From an uncultured Gemmiger sp. (GTDB taxonomy: Bacteria > Bacillota > Clostridia > Oscillospirales > Ruminococcaceae): a stretch of DNA of 64,000 bases. Each line of letters begins with the position of its first letter. Positions within the stretch are counted from its first letter, which is position 1. The notes under the pieces are model-generated. The model worked only from the letters and a program-made list of their open reading frames with translations. It did no database searches and was not told the origin of the DNA. Where the stretch lies: positions 1 to 64,000 of the forward strand of contig CALXIA010000003.1 of assembly GCA_944388245.1 (NCBI GenBank). The letters run 5' to 3'. The position numbers and the translations under genes are program-made. Positions 49,229-57,713 of the stretch are shown piece by piece.

Positions 49229-49677
49229 TGTGGCATGGTTCCTTTCCCGGTGATGATTTGCTGCAAAAAGCGGGCCGCGTTCACATAGCCCTCGATGCCC
49301 TGGCCCACGAAATGGCCCTGACAGGCCATGCCGGCGTAGCTGATCTGGCGGAAGGGTTCCCGCTGGGTCACGTCGCTGATGTGCACCTCGGCGGCGGGCA
49401 GCGCCACCGCCTTGAGGGCGTCCAGAATGGCGATGCTGGTGTGGGTGTAGGCCCCCGGATTGATCACGATGCCGTCGGCGTATTGCAGCGCGTCCTGGAT
49501 CGCGTCCACCAGATCCCCCTCGTGGTTGGACTGATAAAATTCGGTCTCGATGCCCAGCGCCTCGCAGCAGCGGGCCACATACTCCACCATGGTGTTGTAG
49601 TCCACCGTGCCGTAGATGCCCGGTTCCCGGATGCCCAGCATATTCAGGTTGGGTCCGTTCAAAATCAGCAGTTTCAT
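49225..49677 (-). CDS. aroQ: Type II 3-dehydroquinate dehydratase
   Basis: This 150-residue flavodoxin-like enzyme converts 3-dehydroquinate to 3-dehydroshikimate. It has the family start 'LLILNGPNLNMLGIREPGIYG', 'FYQSNHEGDLVDAIQDAL' and 'GIVINPGAYTHTSIAI', with catalytic Tyr and Arg in the flexible loop and His in 'EVHISDV'. It overlaps aroC and aroF by four bases on either side. Confidence 0.97.
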   Translation of the reverse strand: MKLLILNGPNLNMLGIREPGIYGTVDYNTMVEYVARCCEALGIETEFYQSNHEGDLVDAIQDALQYADGIVINPGAYTHTSIAILDALKAVALPAAEVHISDVTQREPFRQISYAGMACQGHFVGQGIEGYVNAARFLQQIITGKGTMPQ

Positions 49678-50798
49678 ACTTCGCTTCCTTTCTGCTGCCA
49701 GGCCAGCCCGGCGCTCTGGGTCAGCAGGTCCAGAAGGCCCAGCGCCACCATGCTGTCCTGCACCACCCGGGCCCGGGGCAGGATGCAGGGATCGTGCCGG
49801 CCCTTGAGCTGCAGGGTGGCCGCCTGGCCGGTGGCCAGGTCCACCGTGGCCTGTTCCTTGAAGATGCTGGCGGTGGGTTTGATGACGGTGCTCAGCACCA
49901 GCGGCATCCCGTTGGAGATGCCCCCGTTGACCCCGCCGTTGTGGTTGGAGCTGGTGATGATCCGCCCGTTCCAGGGCAGGAAGGGGTCGTTGGCCTGGCT
50001 GCCCCGCATGTCCGCCATGGCGAACCCGCTGCCGAACTCCACCCCCTTGACCGCCGGGATGCTGAACAACAGATGGCTCAACACGCTCTCCACGCTGTCA
50101 AAGAAGGGTTCGCCCACCCCGGCGGGCAGGCCCAGCACCGCGGTCTCCAGCACGCCGCCCACGCTGTCCCGGTCGGCGGCGGCGGCCTTGATGGCCTGGC
50201 GCATGGGCTCCTCAAAGGCGGCGTCCAGCACCGGCAGGCCGTCGGTGCGCGCGTCCAGGATATCCAGCTGGCGGGCCAGCCGGTCCGGCTCGGCGGCGAA
50301 GCGGCTGCCCTCGATGCCGGCACAGCGGATGATGTGGGTGCCCACCCGGATCCCGTGGGCGGCCAGCACCCCCAGGCAGAGCGCCCCGGCGGCCACCACC
50401 GCCGCGGTGACCCGGCCGGAGAAATGCCCGCCGCCGCGCCCGTCCTGCCAGCCGCCGTACTTGACCTGGGCGGTGTAGTCCGCGTGGCCGGGGCGGGGCA
50501 GGGTGGCCAGCGCCGCGTAGTCCTGGCTGCGGGTGTTGGTATTCCCGAGCACAAACGCGATGGCGGTGCCGGTGGTGTGCCCCTTGTACACCCCGCTCAA
50601 AAACCGCACCCGGTCCGGTTCCACCCGGGCGGTGGTGAGCCCGTCCCCCCGGGCGCGGCGCTTGTCCATCTGGCGGGCGATGAACGCCTCGTCCACCGGC
50701 AGGCCGGCGGCCAGGCCGTGCAGCACACCGCCCACCGCCGGGCCGTGGCTCTCCCCGAACACCGTCAGATTCACGGCGTTGCCGAAACTGTCCCTCAT
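49674..50798 (-). CDS. aroC: Chorismate synthase
   Basis: This FMN-dependent enzyme forms chorismate from 5-enolpyruvylshikimate 3-phosphate. The 374-residue protein starts 'SFGNAVNLTVFGESHGPAVGG' and has 'RARGDGLTTARVEPDRV', 'SGVYKGHTTGTAIAF', 'GRGGGHFSGRVTAA' and 'SNHNGGVNGGISNG'. It lies 28 bp after aroB and overlaps aroQ. Confidence 0.97.
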   Translation of the reverse strand: MRDSFGNAVNLTVFGESHGPAVGGVLHGLAAGLPVDEAFIARQMDKRRARGDGLTTARVEPDRVRFLSGVYKGHTTGTAIAFVLGNTNTRSQDYAALATLPRPGHADYTAQVKYGGWQDGRGGGHFSGRVTAAVVAAGALCLGVLAAHGIRVGTHIIRCAGIEGSRFAAEPDRLARQLDILDARTDGLPVLDAAFEEPMRQAIKAAAADRDSVGGVLETAVLGLPAGVGEPFFDSVESVLSHLLFSIPAVKGVEFGSGFAMADMRGSQANDPFLPWNGRIITSSNHNGGVNGGISNGMPLVLSTVIKPTASIFKEQATVDLATGQAATLQLKGRHDPCILPRARVVQDSMVALGLLDLLTQSAGLAWQQKGSEV

Positions 50799-50826
50799 AT
50801 ACGATTCCCCCTTGTTGTTACTCCCC

Positions 50827-51855
50827 TCAGGCCTTGTCCAGGCCCACCAGCTTGTCCAGCTGTTCCAGCGGCACCTTGTCCAGCCGCCAGCAGCCCAGCC
50901 CCGGCACCTTGACCAGGGTCACCTGGCCGTTGCGGGCCTTTTTGTCGTGCCGCATATAGCCCAGCACCTGCTGCTTGTTGTAGCTGGCCCGGGCGGGCAG
51001 GCCCAGCTTCCGGTAGACCGCCCGCACCCGCTTTTGCAGCTGCCTGTCCTCGATCATGGGCAGCATCCCCAGCGCCACGCACTCCCCGTGGAAGTACCCC
51101 TTGGTGCGCCGGCCCTTGATGCCCCGCACCGCCTCGATGCCGTGGCCCAGGGTGTGGCCGAAGTTCAGCGCCGCCCGGGCGCCCTGCTCGGTCTCGTCCT
51201 GCTCCACGATCTTCTTTTTCACCAGCAGGCTGCGGTAGATGATGGTCTCGATGTCCTTGTCCACGTCCCCGTTCTCAAACAGCAAAAACAGCTCCGGGTC
51301 GCAGATCAGCCCCGCCTTGACCGCCTCGGCCAGGCCGTTGATGTAGTGGCGGCGGGGCAGGGTGGCCAGGGTGTCCGGGTCGATGACCACAAGTTTGGGC
51401 TGCCAGAAGGCCCCCACGATGTTCTTGGCGTCCCCCAGGTCCACGGCCACCTTGCCGCCGATGGAGGAGTCGATCTGGGACAGGGTGGTGGTGGGGCAGT
51501 TGATGAAGTCCACCCCGCGCATGAAGGTGGCGGCCACAAAGCCGGCCAGATCCCCCACCACGCCGCCGCCCACGGCGATGACCACGCCGCTGCGGTCCAG
51601 CCCGGCGTCCAGAGCGGCCTGCATCAGCTGGCCGTAGACCTTCAGGCTCTTGCTGCCCTCCCCCTGGGGCACGGTGGCGATGGCGCCCTTGGGGCACTGG
51701 GCGGCCACCCGCCGGGCGTATTCGGCGGGCACGCCGCTGTCGGTGACGATGAGGGCCGGCCGGTCCAGCCAGGCCAGCTGACTCAGGTTGTCCAGCGCGC
51801 CGCGCTTGAGGATGATGTCGTAGCTGCGCGGGCCCAGACGCATGGAAAGTTTCAT
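50827..51855 (-). CDS. aroB: 3-dehydroquinate synthase
   Basis: This NAD- and metal-dependent enzyme makes 3-dehydroquinate. The 342-residue protein has 'GEGSKSLKVYGQLMQAALD', 'VIAVGGGVVGDLAGFVAAT', 'PTTTLSQIDSSIGGKVAVDL' and 'NFGHTLGHGIEAV' with metal-binding His residues. It overlaps the pheA stop by four bases. Confidence 0.96.
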   Translation of the reverse strand: MKLSMRLGPRSYDIILKRGALDNLSQLAWLDRPALIVTDSGVPAEYARRVAAQCPKGAIATVPQGEGSKSLKVYGQLMQAALDAGLDRSGVVIAVGGGVVGDLAGFVAATFMRGVDFINCPTTTLSQIDSSIGGKVAVDLGDAKNIVGAFWQPKLVVIDPDTLATLPRRHYINGLAEAVKAGLICDPELFLLFENGDVDKDIETIIYRSLLVKKKIVEQDETEQGARAALNFGHTLGHGIEAVRGIKGRRTKGYFHGECVALGMLPMIEDRQLQKRVRAVYRKLGLPARASYNKQQVLGYMRHDKKARNGQVTLVKVPGLGCWRLDKVPLEQLDKLVGLDKA

Positions 51856-52934
51856 ACGGTTTCTCCTTTTCGGGTATAGATGCCCAGCACCCGCACGGTG
51901 CGGCAGACGCTCTCCAGCCCGGCCAGCAGGCGCTTGGCGTCCGGGGCGTCGGCGGCGCCCACCAGTTCCACATAAAAATAGTATTCAAAGGGCACATGGG
52001 GCATGGGGCGGCTCTTGATGCACTCCATATTGAAGCCCGCGGCCGCGATGGCCTGGATCACCCGGGCCAGCGCCCCGGTCTTGTGGTCCACCGTGAACAG
52101 CAGGCTGAACCGGTTGCCCCGTTTGGGCAGCTCTTTGCCCACCACGATGAACCGGGTGGTGTTGTCCCCGTCGGTGTTGACGTCCCGCATCAGCACCTGC
52201 AGGCCGTAGAGTTCGGCGGTGTCGGCGCTGGCGATGGCGGCCAGGGCCTTGTCGCCGGCCTCGGCCACCCGGCGGGCGGCCAGGGCGGTGTTGGCGCAGC
52301 TCTCGGCCGCCAGGCCCATGCTGCGGATGAACCGCTCGCACTGGCTCAGCGCCTGGGGATGGCTGATCACCCGGCGCAGGTCCCCCAGGGTGGCCCCCGG
52401 CACCGCCAGCAGGTTCTGGGTCACCGGCAGATCGTACATCTCCACGATGTGCAGCCGCCGGGCATAGCACAGATCCAGCACCGCGGCCACGTCCCCGGCG
52501 TGGCTGTTTTCAAAGGGCAGCACCCCATACGCGGCGCTGCCCTGTTCCACCCGGTCGAACACGTCGCCCCAGGTGGGGCAGGCCATCGCCTTCGCCTGGG
52601 GGAACAGCCGGGTCAGGGCGATGTGGGCAAACGCCCCTTCCACCCCCTGGTAGGCCACCGTGTCCCGCCCCAGCGCGTGGGCCTGGTACTGGCGGGACAC
52701 CGCCATCGCGGCCTGCTGAAACTCCTGGTAATAGGGCCGCAGCGCCGCGTCCCGGATGCGGGCGGTGTTCTGTTCAATGACCTGCTGTTCCCGGCTGGCG
52801 TCCAGCACCGGGATGTCGTGTTCCTGTTTGTAGGCGGCCACCCGGGCCACCTGCGCCATCCGCGCCTCGAACAGCGCCGCCATCTGGCCGTCGATCTCGT
52901 CGATGGCGCGGCGGGCGCTCTCCAGTTCCTCCAT
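51852..52934 (-). CDS. pheA: Bifunctional chorismate mutase / prephenate dehydratase
   Basis: This protein makes prephenate and then phenylpyruvate for phenylalanine. The 360-residue chain has an AroQ-type chorismate mutase domain ('ARRAIDEIDGQMAALFEARM', 'VAAYKQEHDIPVLDASREQQ'), a prephenate dehydratase domain ('VAYQGVEGAFAHIALTRLF', 'YGVLPFENSHAGDV', 'NTDGDNTTRFIVVGKE' with the catalytic Thr) and a C-terminal ACT domain ('DHKTGALARVIQAIAAAGFNM'). The ATG at 52934 has AAGGGGAGGG upstream. It is the first gene of the aromatic operon, 75 bp after the promoter. Confidence 0.95.
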   Translation of the reverse strand: MEELESARRAIDEIDGQMAALFEARMAQVARVAAYKQEHDIPVLDASREQQVIEQNTARIRDAALRPYYQEFQQAAMAVSRQYQAHALGRDTVAYQGVEGAFAHIALTRLFPQAKAMACPTWGDVFDRVEQGSAAYGVLPFENSHAGDVAAVLDLCYARRLHIVEMYDLPVTQNLLAVPGATLGDLRRVISHPQALSQCERFIRSMGLAAESCANTALAARRVAEAGDKALAAIASADTAELYGLQVLMRDVNTDGDNTTRFIVVGKELPKRGNRFSLLFTVDHKTGALARVIQAIAAAGFNMECIKSRPMPHVPFEYYFYVELVGAADAPDAKRLLAGLESVCRTVRVLGIYTRKGETV

Positions 52935-53007
52935 GGCAAACCCTCCCCTTGCCGCCCGAAACCGGGCGGGCCGGCTCTCGCCGTTTTTGATTCGCTTTAA
53001 CTGATTA

Positions 53008-53036
53008 AGTATACCATAGTCCGTACCCCGGGGCAA
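53008..53036 (-). promoter_or_regulatory. Promoter of the aromatic amino-acid operon
   Basis: On the minus strand TTGCCC (53031-53036) and TATACT (53008-53013) are 17 bp apart. The short leader holds a hairpin CCGCCCG-gttt-CGGGCGG just before the ribosome site. No T-box or leader peptide was recognised. Confidence 0.7.
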
Positions 53037-53180
53037 CCGGTTTCGGCCCCTCGGGCGGGAATTTTACCGCCCGGCCGCGTGCGGACGAGCGTGAACGAGC
53101 GCGGCTGCGCGCGGAGGAGATTCCGCACCGCCGCCGGAACGCCGGGGCCCGCCGCCGCCCGCCAGGGGCCGGGGCCGGGT

Positions 53181-53210
53181 TTGCGGAGCGGGGCGGGTTT
53201 CTGGTATGAT
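53181..53210 (+). promoter_or_regulatory. Promoter of hflK-hflC
   Basis: TTGCGG (53181-53186) and TATGAT (53205-53210) are 18 bp apart, 75 bp upstream of hflK. The rest of the divergent gap (53037-53180) is GC-rich and shows no gene. Confidence 0.65.
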
Positions 53211-53284
53211 AGTCCCATAGCAGCTGCACCGCCGCGGGCACAACGGCCCCGGCGGGACACTCACAAACAGAAAAGGAGAAAACG

Positions 53285-54280
53285 ATGCAAAATCCCTTTG
53301 ACCAGACCGGCGCGAAGACCATGCATCCCGCGCCCGACCCGAACCTGCGCCGCAAGGCGCGCGCGGCCGCCGTGGCGGTGGCGGTGGCGGTGCTGGCGCT
53401 GATCCTGCTGAGCCAGGCCTTTTACATCATCAACGAGCAGGAGAACGCGGTGGTGGTGACCTTCGGCACCCCCGCGGCGGTGACCGAGCCGGGCCTGCAT
53501 CTGAAGATCCCCTTCGTGCAGCAGGTGCGCAAGGTGGACATGACCATCAAGAGTTTCGCGATCGGCTATGACATCACCACCAACGAGTCCATCCCGGACG
53601 AGTCGCTGATGATCACGGCGGACTACAACTTTGTGAACGTGGACTTTTTCGTGGAGTACCGGGTGACCGACCCGGTGAAGGCGATCTACGCCAGCCGGGA
53701 GCCGGTGGATATCCTCAAGGCGCTGAGCCAGAGCTACATCCGGGACACCATCGGCATGTACCCGGTGGACGACGTGATCACCACCGGCAAGAGCCAGATC
53801 CAGGCCGAGATCAAGGACAAGATCAGCGCCCGGCTGGACCAGGAGGATCTGGGGCTGCAGCTGGTGAACATCACCATTCAGGACGCGGAGCCCCCCACGG
53901 CGGAGGTGCTGGACGCCTTCAAGGCGGTGGAGACCGCCAAGCAGGGCAAGGAGACCGCGGTGAACAACGCCAACAAGTACCGCTCGGAGCAGATGCCCGC
54001 CGCCGAGGCCCAGGCCGACCGCATCCTGCAGCAGGCCGCGGCCGACAAGGAGGCCCGCATCAACGAGGCCACCGGTCAGGTGGCCCGGTTCAACGCCATG
54101 TACGCGGAGTATCTGAACAACCCTCTGGTGACCCGGCAGCGGATGTTCTACGAGGCGATGGAGGAGATCCTGCCCGATCTGCGGGTGATCATCCAGGACG
54201 GCAGCGGCAGCACCCTGAATCTGATGGACCTGACCGGCGCCGCCGGCACGACCGCGAGCAGCGGGGAAGGAGAGCAGTAA
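53285..54280 (+). CDS. hflK: HflK-like SPFH-domain membrane protein
   Basis: This 331-residue protein has one membrane helix (about residues 24-45), then an SPFH/prohibitin domain starting 'YIINEQENAVVVTFGTP' and a helical region rich in Ala, Glu and Gln ('EQMPAAEAQADRILQQAAAD'). In bacteria HflK and HflC form a large ring around the FtsH protease and control membrane-protein turnover. It is encoded one base before hflC with its own promoter. FtsH is not in this window. Confidence 0.92.
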   Translation: MQNPFDQTGAKTMHPAPDPNLRRKARAAAVAVAVAVLALILLSQAFYIINEQENAVVVTFGTPAAVTEPGLHLKIPFVQQVRKVDMTIKSFAIGYDITTNESIPDESLMITADYNFVNVDFFVEYRVTDPVKAIYASREPVDILKALSQSYIRDTIGMYPVDDVITTGKSQIQAEIKDKISARLDQEDLGLQLVNITIQDAEPPTAEVLDAFKAVETAKQGKETAVNNANKYRSEQMPAAEAQADRILQQAAADKEARINEATGQVARFNAMYAEYLNNPLVTRQRMFYEAMEEILPDLRVIIQDGSGSTLNLMDLTGAAGTTASSGEGEQ

Positions 54281-54281
54281 G

Positions 54282-55160
54282 ATGAAAACGACCAAACGAG
54301 GGATCATTGGGGCGCTGGTGGTGGTCCTGCTGGCGCTGGTGCTGGCCACCGGCACGCTGGTGGTGACCCAGCAGAACGAGTACAGCGTGGTGCGCCAGTT
54401 CGGCCGGGTGGTGAGCATCCGCACCGAGCCGGGGGTCAGCTTCAAGCTGCCGCTGGTGCAGACGGTGAGCACCCTGCCCAAGACCACCCTGCTGTACGAC
54501 CTGCCCATCTCGGACGTGATCACCGAGGACAAAAAGACCATGGTGACCGACAGCTTTGTGCTGTGGCGGATCAGCGATCCCCAGCAGTTCATCCAGAGCC
54601 TGAACGGCCAGATGTCGGTGGCGGAGAGCCGCATCAGTTCCAACGTGTACAACGCGGTGAAGAACGTGATCAGCAGCCTGTCCCAGACCGAGGTCATCAG
54701 CGGCCGGGACGGGGAGCTGGCCAGCGCCATCAAGGCCAACATCGGCAACACGATGGACCAGTACGGCATTGAGCTGATCGCGGTGGAGACCAAGCACCTG
54801 GACCTGCCCAGCGACAACAAGGAGGCGGTGTACCAGCGGATGATCAGCGAGCGGAACAACATCGCCGCCAGCTACACCGCCGAGGGCGAGAGCGAGGCCA
54901 CCAAAATCCGCAGCGAGACCGACCGGGAGACCGAGATCCTGATCAGCCGGGCCGAAGCCCAGGCCGAGGCGCTGCGGGGCGAGGGCGAGGCCGAGTACAT
55001 GCGGATCCTGGCCGAGGCCTACGCCGACCCCTCCCGCGCCGAGTTCTACAGCTTCGTGCGCGCCCTGGACGCCGCCAAGGCCAGCCTGACCGGCGAGAAC
55101 AAGACCCTCATCCTCTCGCCCGACTCCCCCCTGGTGCAGGTGTTCTACAACCAGCAGTAA
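54282..55160 (+). CDS. hflC: HflC-like SPFH-domain membrane protein
   Basis: This 292-residue partner of HflK has an N-terminal helix ('GALVVVLLALVLATGTLVV') and an SPFH domain ('YSVVRQFGRVVSIRTEPGVS', 'DSFVLWRISDPQQFIQSL'), then a coiled 'AEGESEATKIRSETDRETEI' region. The conserved 'RAEAQAEALRGEGEAEYMRI' segment is typical of HflC. The stop lies 11 bp before half-copy 5 of the compound repeat. Confidence 0.93.
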   Translation: MKTTKRGIIGALVVVLLALVLATGTLVVTQQNEYSVVRQFGRVVSIRTEPGVSFKLPLVQTVSTLPKTTLLYDLPISDVITEDKKTMVTDSFVLWRISDPQQFIQSLNGQMSVAESRISSNVYNAVKNVISSLSQTEVISGRDGELASAIKANIGNTMDQYGIELIAVETKHLDLPSDNKEAVYQRMISERNNIAASYTAEGESEATKIRSETDRETEILISRAEAQAEALRGEGEAEYMRILAEAYADPSRAEFYSFVRALDAAKASLTGENKTLILSPDSPLVQVFYNQQ

Positions 55161-55170
55161 GGGCCGATAA

Positions 55171-55295
55171 GGCCGATCTGGGGGACCAGTCCCCCAGACC
55201 CCCATCCGGCGGGCCAATATCCATTGGCCCTTGGGATATTGTTTAAGGCAAGGCCCGCGCAAAACCATGCCGGTTCGCGCGGGCCTTGCCGTTTT
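55171..55295. repeat. Compound palindromic intergenic element, half copy 5
   Basis: It keeps the left outer palindrome CTGGGGGAC-ca-GTCCCCCAG, the inner GGGCCAATATCCATTGGCCC and the central hairpin (55249-55290) followed by a long T-rich run. The right half is reduced to degenerate traces up to about 55330. It lies just after hflC and would serve as its terminator. Confidence 0.85.
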
Positions 55296-55390
55296 GTTTT
55301 TCTTCTCCTTGGCTATGGGCTATATTGGCATTTTCCCCGCCGCGTGGTATGATGGGAAACGACGACGAAATTTGCCGGGAGGAAACTGCC

Positions 55391-56515
55391 ATGCCGCCGA
55401 TCCATGTGATGATCAAACCCGCGGGGGGGCTGTGCAACATGCGCTGCCGCTACTGCTTTTACGCCGACGAGATGGACAACCGGCAGCTGCAGAGCTGCGG
55501 GTCCATCATGGAGCCGGCGGTGCTGGAGGCGGTGATCCGCCGCACCCTGGCCCGGGCCGAGGGGCAGGCCACCATCGCCTTTCAGGGCGGGGAGCCCACC
55601 CTGGCGGGGCTGGACTTTTTCCGGCGGGTGGTGGAGCTGGAAAAGCGCCACAACACCCGCCACATCCAGGTGGACAACGCCCTGCAGACCAACGGCTATG
55701 TACTGAACGAGGACTGGGCGAAGTTTCTGGCCGAGAACCACTTTCTCGTGGGGCTGTCGCTGGACGGACCCAAGGACCTGCACGACGCCAACCGGCTGGA
55801 CGCGGCCGGCAAGGGCACCTATTCCAAGGTGATGCACGCGGTGCAGCTGCTGAAAAACCACGGGGTGGAGTTCAACATCCTGACGGTGGTCACCCGGGCC
55901 ACCAGCCGCAGCTTCCGCAAGACCTACGGCTTTTTTGAGCGCAACGACCTGCCCTGGCAGCAGTACATCCCCTGCCTGGACCCGCTGGGCGAGGAGCGGG
56001 GCGGCCAGGCCTACAGCCTGCGCCCCGAGGACTTCACCCGCTACCTCAAGGACGCCTTCGACTGCTGGTACCAGGACGTATCCGCCGGGAAATTCCGCTA
56101 CCACCGGTACTTCAACAACCTGGTGGCGATGCTGCGGGGCCAGCCCCCCGAGGCCTGCGGCATGATGGGGGTGTGCGGCATGCAGTACGTGGTGGAGGCG
56201 GACGGCTCGGTCTACCCCTGCGACTTCTACTGCCTGGACGAGTGGAAGCTGGGCAACTTCCTCACCGACGACTTCGACGCCCTGGACGCCAAGCGGGAGG
56301 AACTGGGCTTTATCCGGCTGTCCGCCCAGCCGCACCCGGACTGCCGGGACTGCCCCTGGCGCTATCTGTGCCGGGGCGGCTGCCGCCGGGACCGGGAGAC
56401 CATCCCCGGCCAGGACGCGCCCGGCAAAAACTACTACTGCGAGAGCTACAAGGCCTTCTTTGCCTACGCCGCGCCCCGGCTGGAACAGCTGGCCCGGGGC
56501 CGATATCCGGTGTGA
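55391..56515 (+). CDS. Anaerobic sulfatase-maturating enzyme (complete)
   Basis: This 374-residue radical-SAM protein has 'CNMRCRYCFYADEM' for the SAM cluster and the full set of auxiliary-cluster cysteines in 'CGMMGVCGMQYVVEADGSV', 'YPCDFY', 'CRDCPWRYLCRGGCRRD' and the final 'NYYCESYKAFFAYAAP'. It would convert sulfatase Cys to formylglycine. The ATG at 55391 has GGGAGG upstream. No sulfatase gene is adjacent, so it can serve the two island sulfatases, whose own maturase appears damaged. GC content matches the chromosome, unlike the island copy. A terminator follows. Confidence 0.95.
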   Translation: MPPIHVMIKPAGGLCNMRCRYCFYADEMDNRQLQSCGSIMEPAVLEAVIRRTLARAEGQATIAFQGGEPTLAGLDFFRRVVELEKRHNTRHIQVDNALQTNGYVLNEDWAKFLAENHFLVGLSLDGPKDLHDANRLDAAGKGTYSKVMHAVQLLKNHGVEFNILTVVTRATSRSFRKTYGFFERNDLPWQQYIPCLDPLGEERGGQAYSLRPEDFTRYLKDAFDCWYQDVSAGKFRYHRYFNNLVAMLRGQPPEACGMMGVCGMQYVVEADGSVYPCDFYCLDEWKLGNFLTDDFDALDAKREELGFIRLSAQPHPDCRDCPWRYLCRGGCRRDRETIPGQDAPGKNYYCESYKAFFAYAAPRLEQLARGRYPV

Positions 56516-56528
56516 GCCTTCGGCCCTG

Positions 56529-56557
56529 CCGCCGCCCGCTTTGCGGGCGGCGGATTT
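56529..56557 (+). terminator. Terminator of the sulfatase-maturase gene
   Basis: CCGCCGCCCGC-ttt-GCGGGCGGCGG is followed by ATTTTCTT, 13 bp after the stop codon. Confidence 0.9.
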
Positions 56558-56559
56558 TC

Positions 56560-56589
56560 TTGACGGGGCGGCCCGGCGCCGGGTATAAT
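56560..56589 (+). promoter_or_regulatory. Promoter of the LacI-family gene
   Basis: TTGACG (56560-56565) and TATAAT (56584-56589) are 18 bp apart, about 48 bp upstream of the start codon and immediately after a terminator. Confidence 0.75.
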
Positions 56590-56636
56590 AAAGGCAGCAT
56601 ATACACACGAAACCATGCCCGAAGGAGGTGCCGCCC

Positions 56637-57656
56637 ATGTCCCCGACCGCGCCGCGCAAACCCGCCACACGCAAGGACGTGGCCCGTCTGGCCGGCGTGT
56701 CGGAAACGGTGGTCTCCTATGTGCTCAACAACAACCGGTACGTGGCCCAGGACAAGCGGGAGCGGGTGCTGCAGGCGGTCAAGCAGCTGCAATACCGGCC
56801 CAACAACATCGCCCGGGCGCTGCGGGGCAAGCGCAGCGGGCACATCCTGTTCATCGCGGACAACATCGCGGACGAGCATTTCGGCCGGATCATCCGGGAG
56901 ATGGAACAGCTGGCCTACGACCGGGGGTATCTGATCAGCCTGACCGCCAGCCGCAACGACCCGGATTTCGTGGCCCAGGTGAACAGCCGCCAGGTGGACG
57001 GCATCGTGATCAGTTCGGTGAGCCTGGAAGAGCGGTATGTGCTGGAACTGGTGGACTCGGGGGTGCCGGTGGTGCTGCTGATGAACCGGGAATACTCCCC
57101 CCGGATCGACGGGCGGGCCGGCCGGGTATACACCGGCATCCAGCACGGGATGGAGGAGGCGGTGCGGCTGCTGCTGCAGCGGGGCCGGCGCTCCATCGTG
57201 TATGTGGACCGGGTCAGCCGCCGGGGCCATTTCAGCAGCATGGACGACATGCGGTACAGCGGGTTCTGCAACGAGATGCAGCGCAGCGGGCTGCCCTTTT
57301 CCGCCGAGAATATCGTCACCGGCTACCCGGACGAGGAATCCCTCTTCGAGGGGCTGTGCAACCGGCTGCGGCTGGGCATGAAGATCGACGGGCTGGTGGG
57401 CCGCAACGACAACCTGGCCTGTCTGGCCCTGTCGGCGCTGCAGCAGTGCGGGTTCGCGGTGCCCCGGGACGTGTCGGTGATCGGGTTCAACAACGTCCGC
57501 ATCGCCGCCTGCACCCAGCCGGGGCTTACCTCGGTGGAGATCGACCGGCCGGCGGTGGCCCGGGCCATTCTGGAGATGCTGGACCGGATGTTCGCCGGCC
57601 AGGCCCCCGGCAAGGTGCGGATCGACACCCGCATCGTCTACCGGGGCAGCGTATAA
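56637..57656 (+). CDS. LacI-family transcriptional regulator
   Basis: This 339-residue protein has an N-terminal LacI helix-turn-helix and hinge ('RKDVARLAGVSETVVSYVLN', 'LQYRPNNIARALRGKRSG') and a periplasmic-binding-protein-like sensor domain ('GIVISSVSLEERYVLELV', 'DGLVGRNDNLACLALSAL'). It responds to a small ligand, probably a sugar or sugar phosphate. The ATG at 56637 has AAGGAGG eight bases upstream; a GTG at 56628 is too close. It lies near nagA and the phosphofructokinase operon, whose upstream regions carry GCAAACGTTT-type palindromes of the LacI-family kind. That link is inference. Confidence 0.93.
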   Translation: MSPTAPRKPATRKDVARLAGVSETVVSYVLNNNRYVAQDKRERVLQAVKQLQYRPNNIARALRGKRSGHILFIADNIADEHFGRIIREMEQLAYDRGYLISLTASRNDPDFVAQVNSRQVDGIVISSVSLEERYVLELVDSGVPVVLLMNREYSPRIDGRAGRVYTGIQHGMEEAVRLLLQRGRRSIVYVDRVSRRGHFSSMDDMRYSGFCNEMQRSGLPFSAENIVTGYPDEESLFEGLCNRLRLGMKIDGLVGRNDNLACLALSALQQCGFAVPRDVSVIGFNNVRIAACTQPGLTSVEIDRPAVARAILEMLDRMFAGQAPGKVRIDTRIVYRGSV

Positions 57657-57663
57657 AAAAGCA

Positions 57664-57704
57664 ACAAGCCGCCCGCCCAGGCTTTGCCCGGGCGGGCGGC
57701 TTGT
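57664..57704. terminator. Bidirectional terminator between convergent genes
   Basis: ACAAGCCGCCCGCCC pairs with GGGCGGGCGGCTTGT, with A-rich sequence on the left and TTTTG on the right. It separates the LacI-family gene from the convergent TauE-type gene. Confidence 0.88.
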
Positions 57705-57713
57705 TTTGCGCGT

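Noticed and set aside
52935..53007. A T-box or attenuator in the pheA leader
   Set aside because: The leader is only about 65 bases, with one short hairpin and no T-box motif, specifier loop or leader peptide with Phe/Tyr codons.
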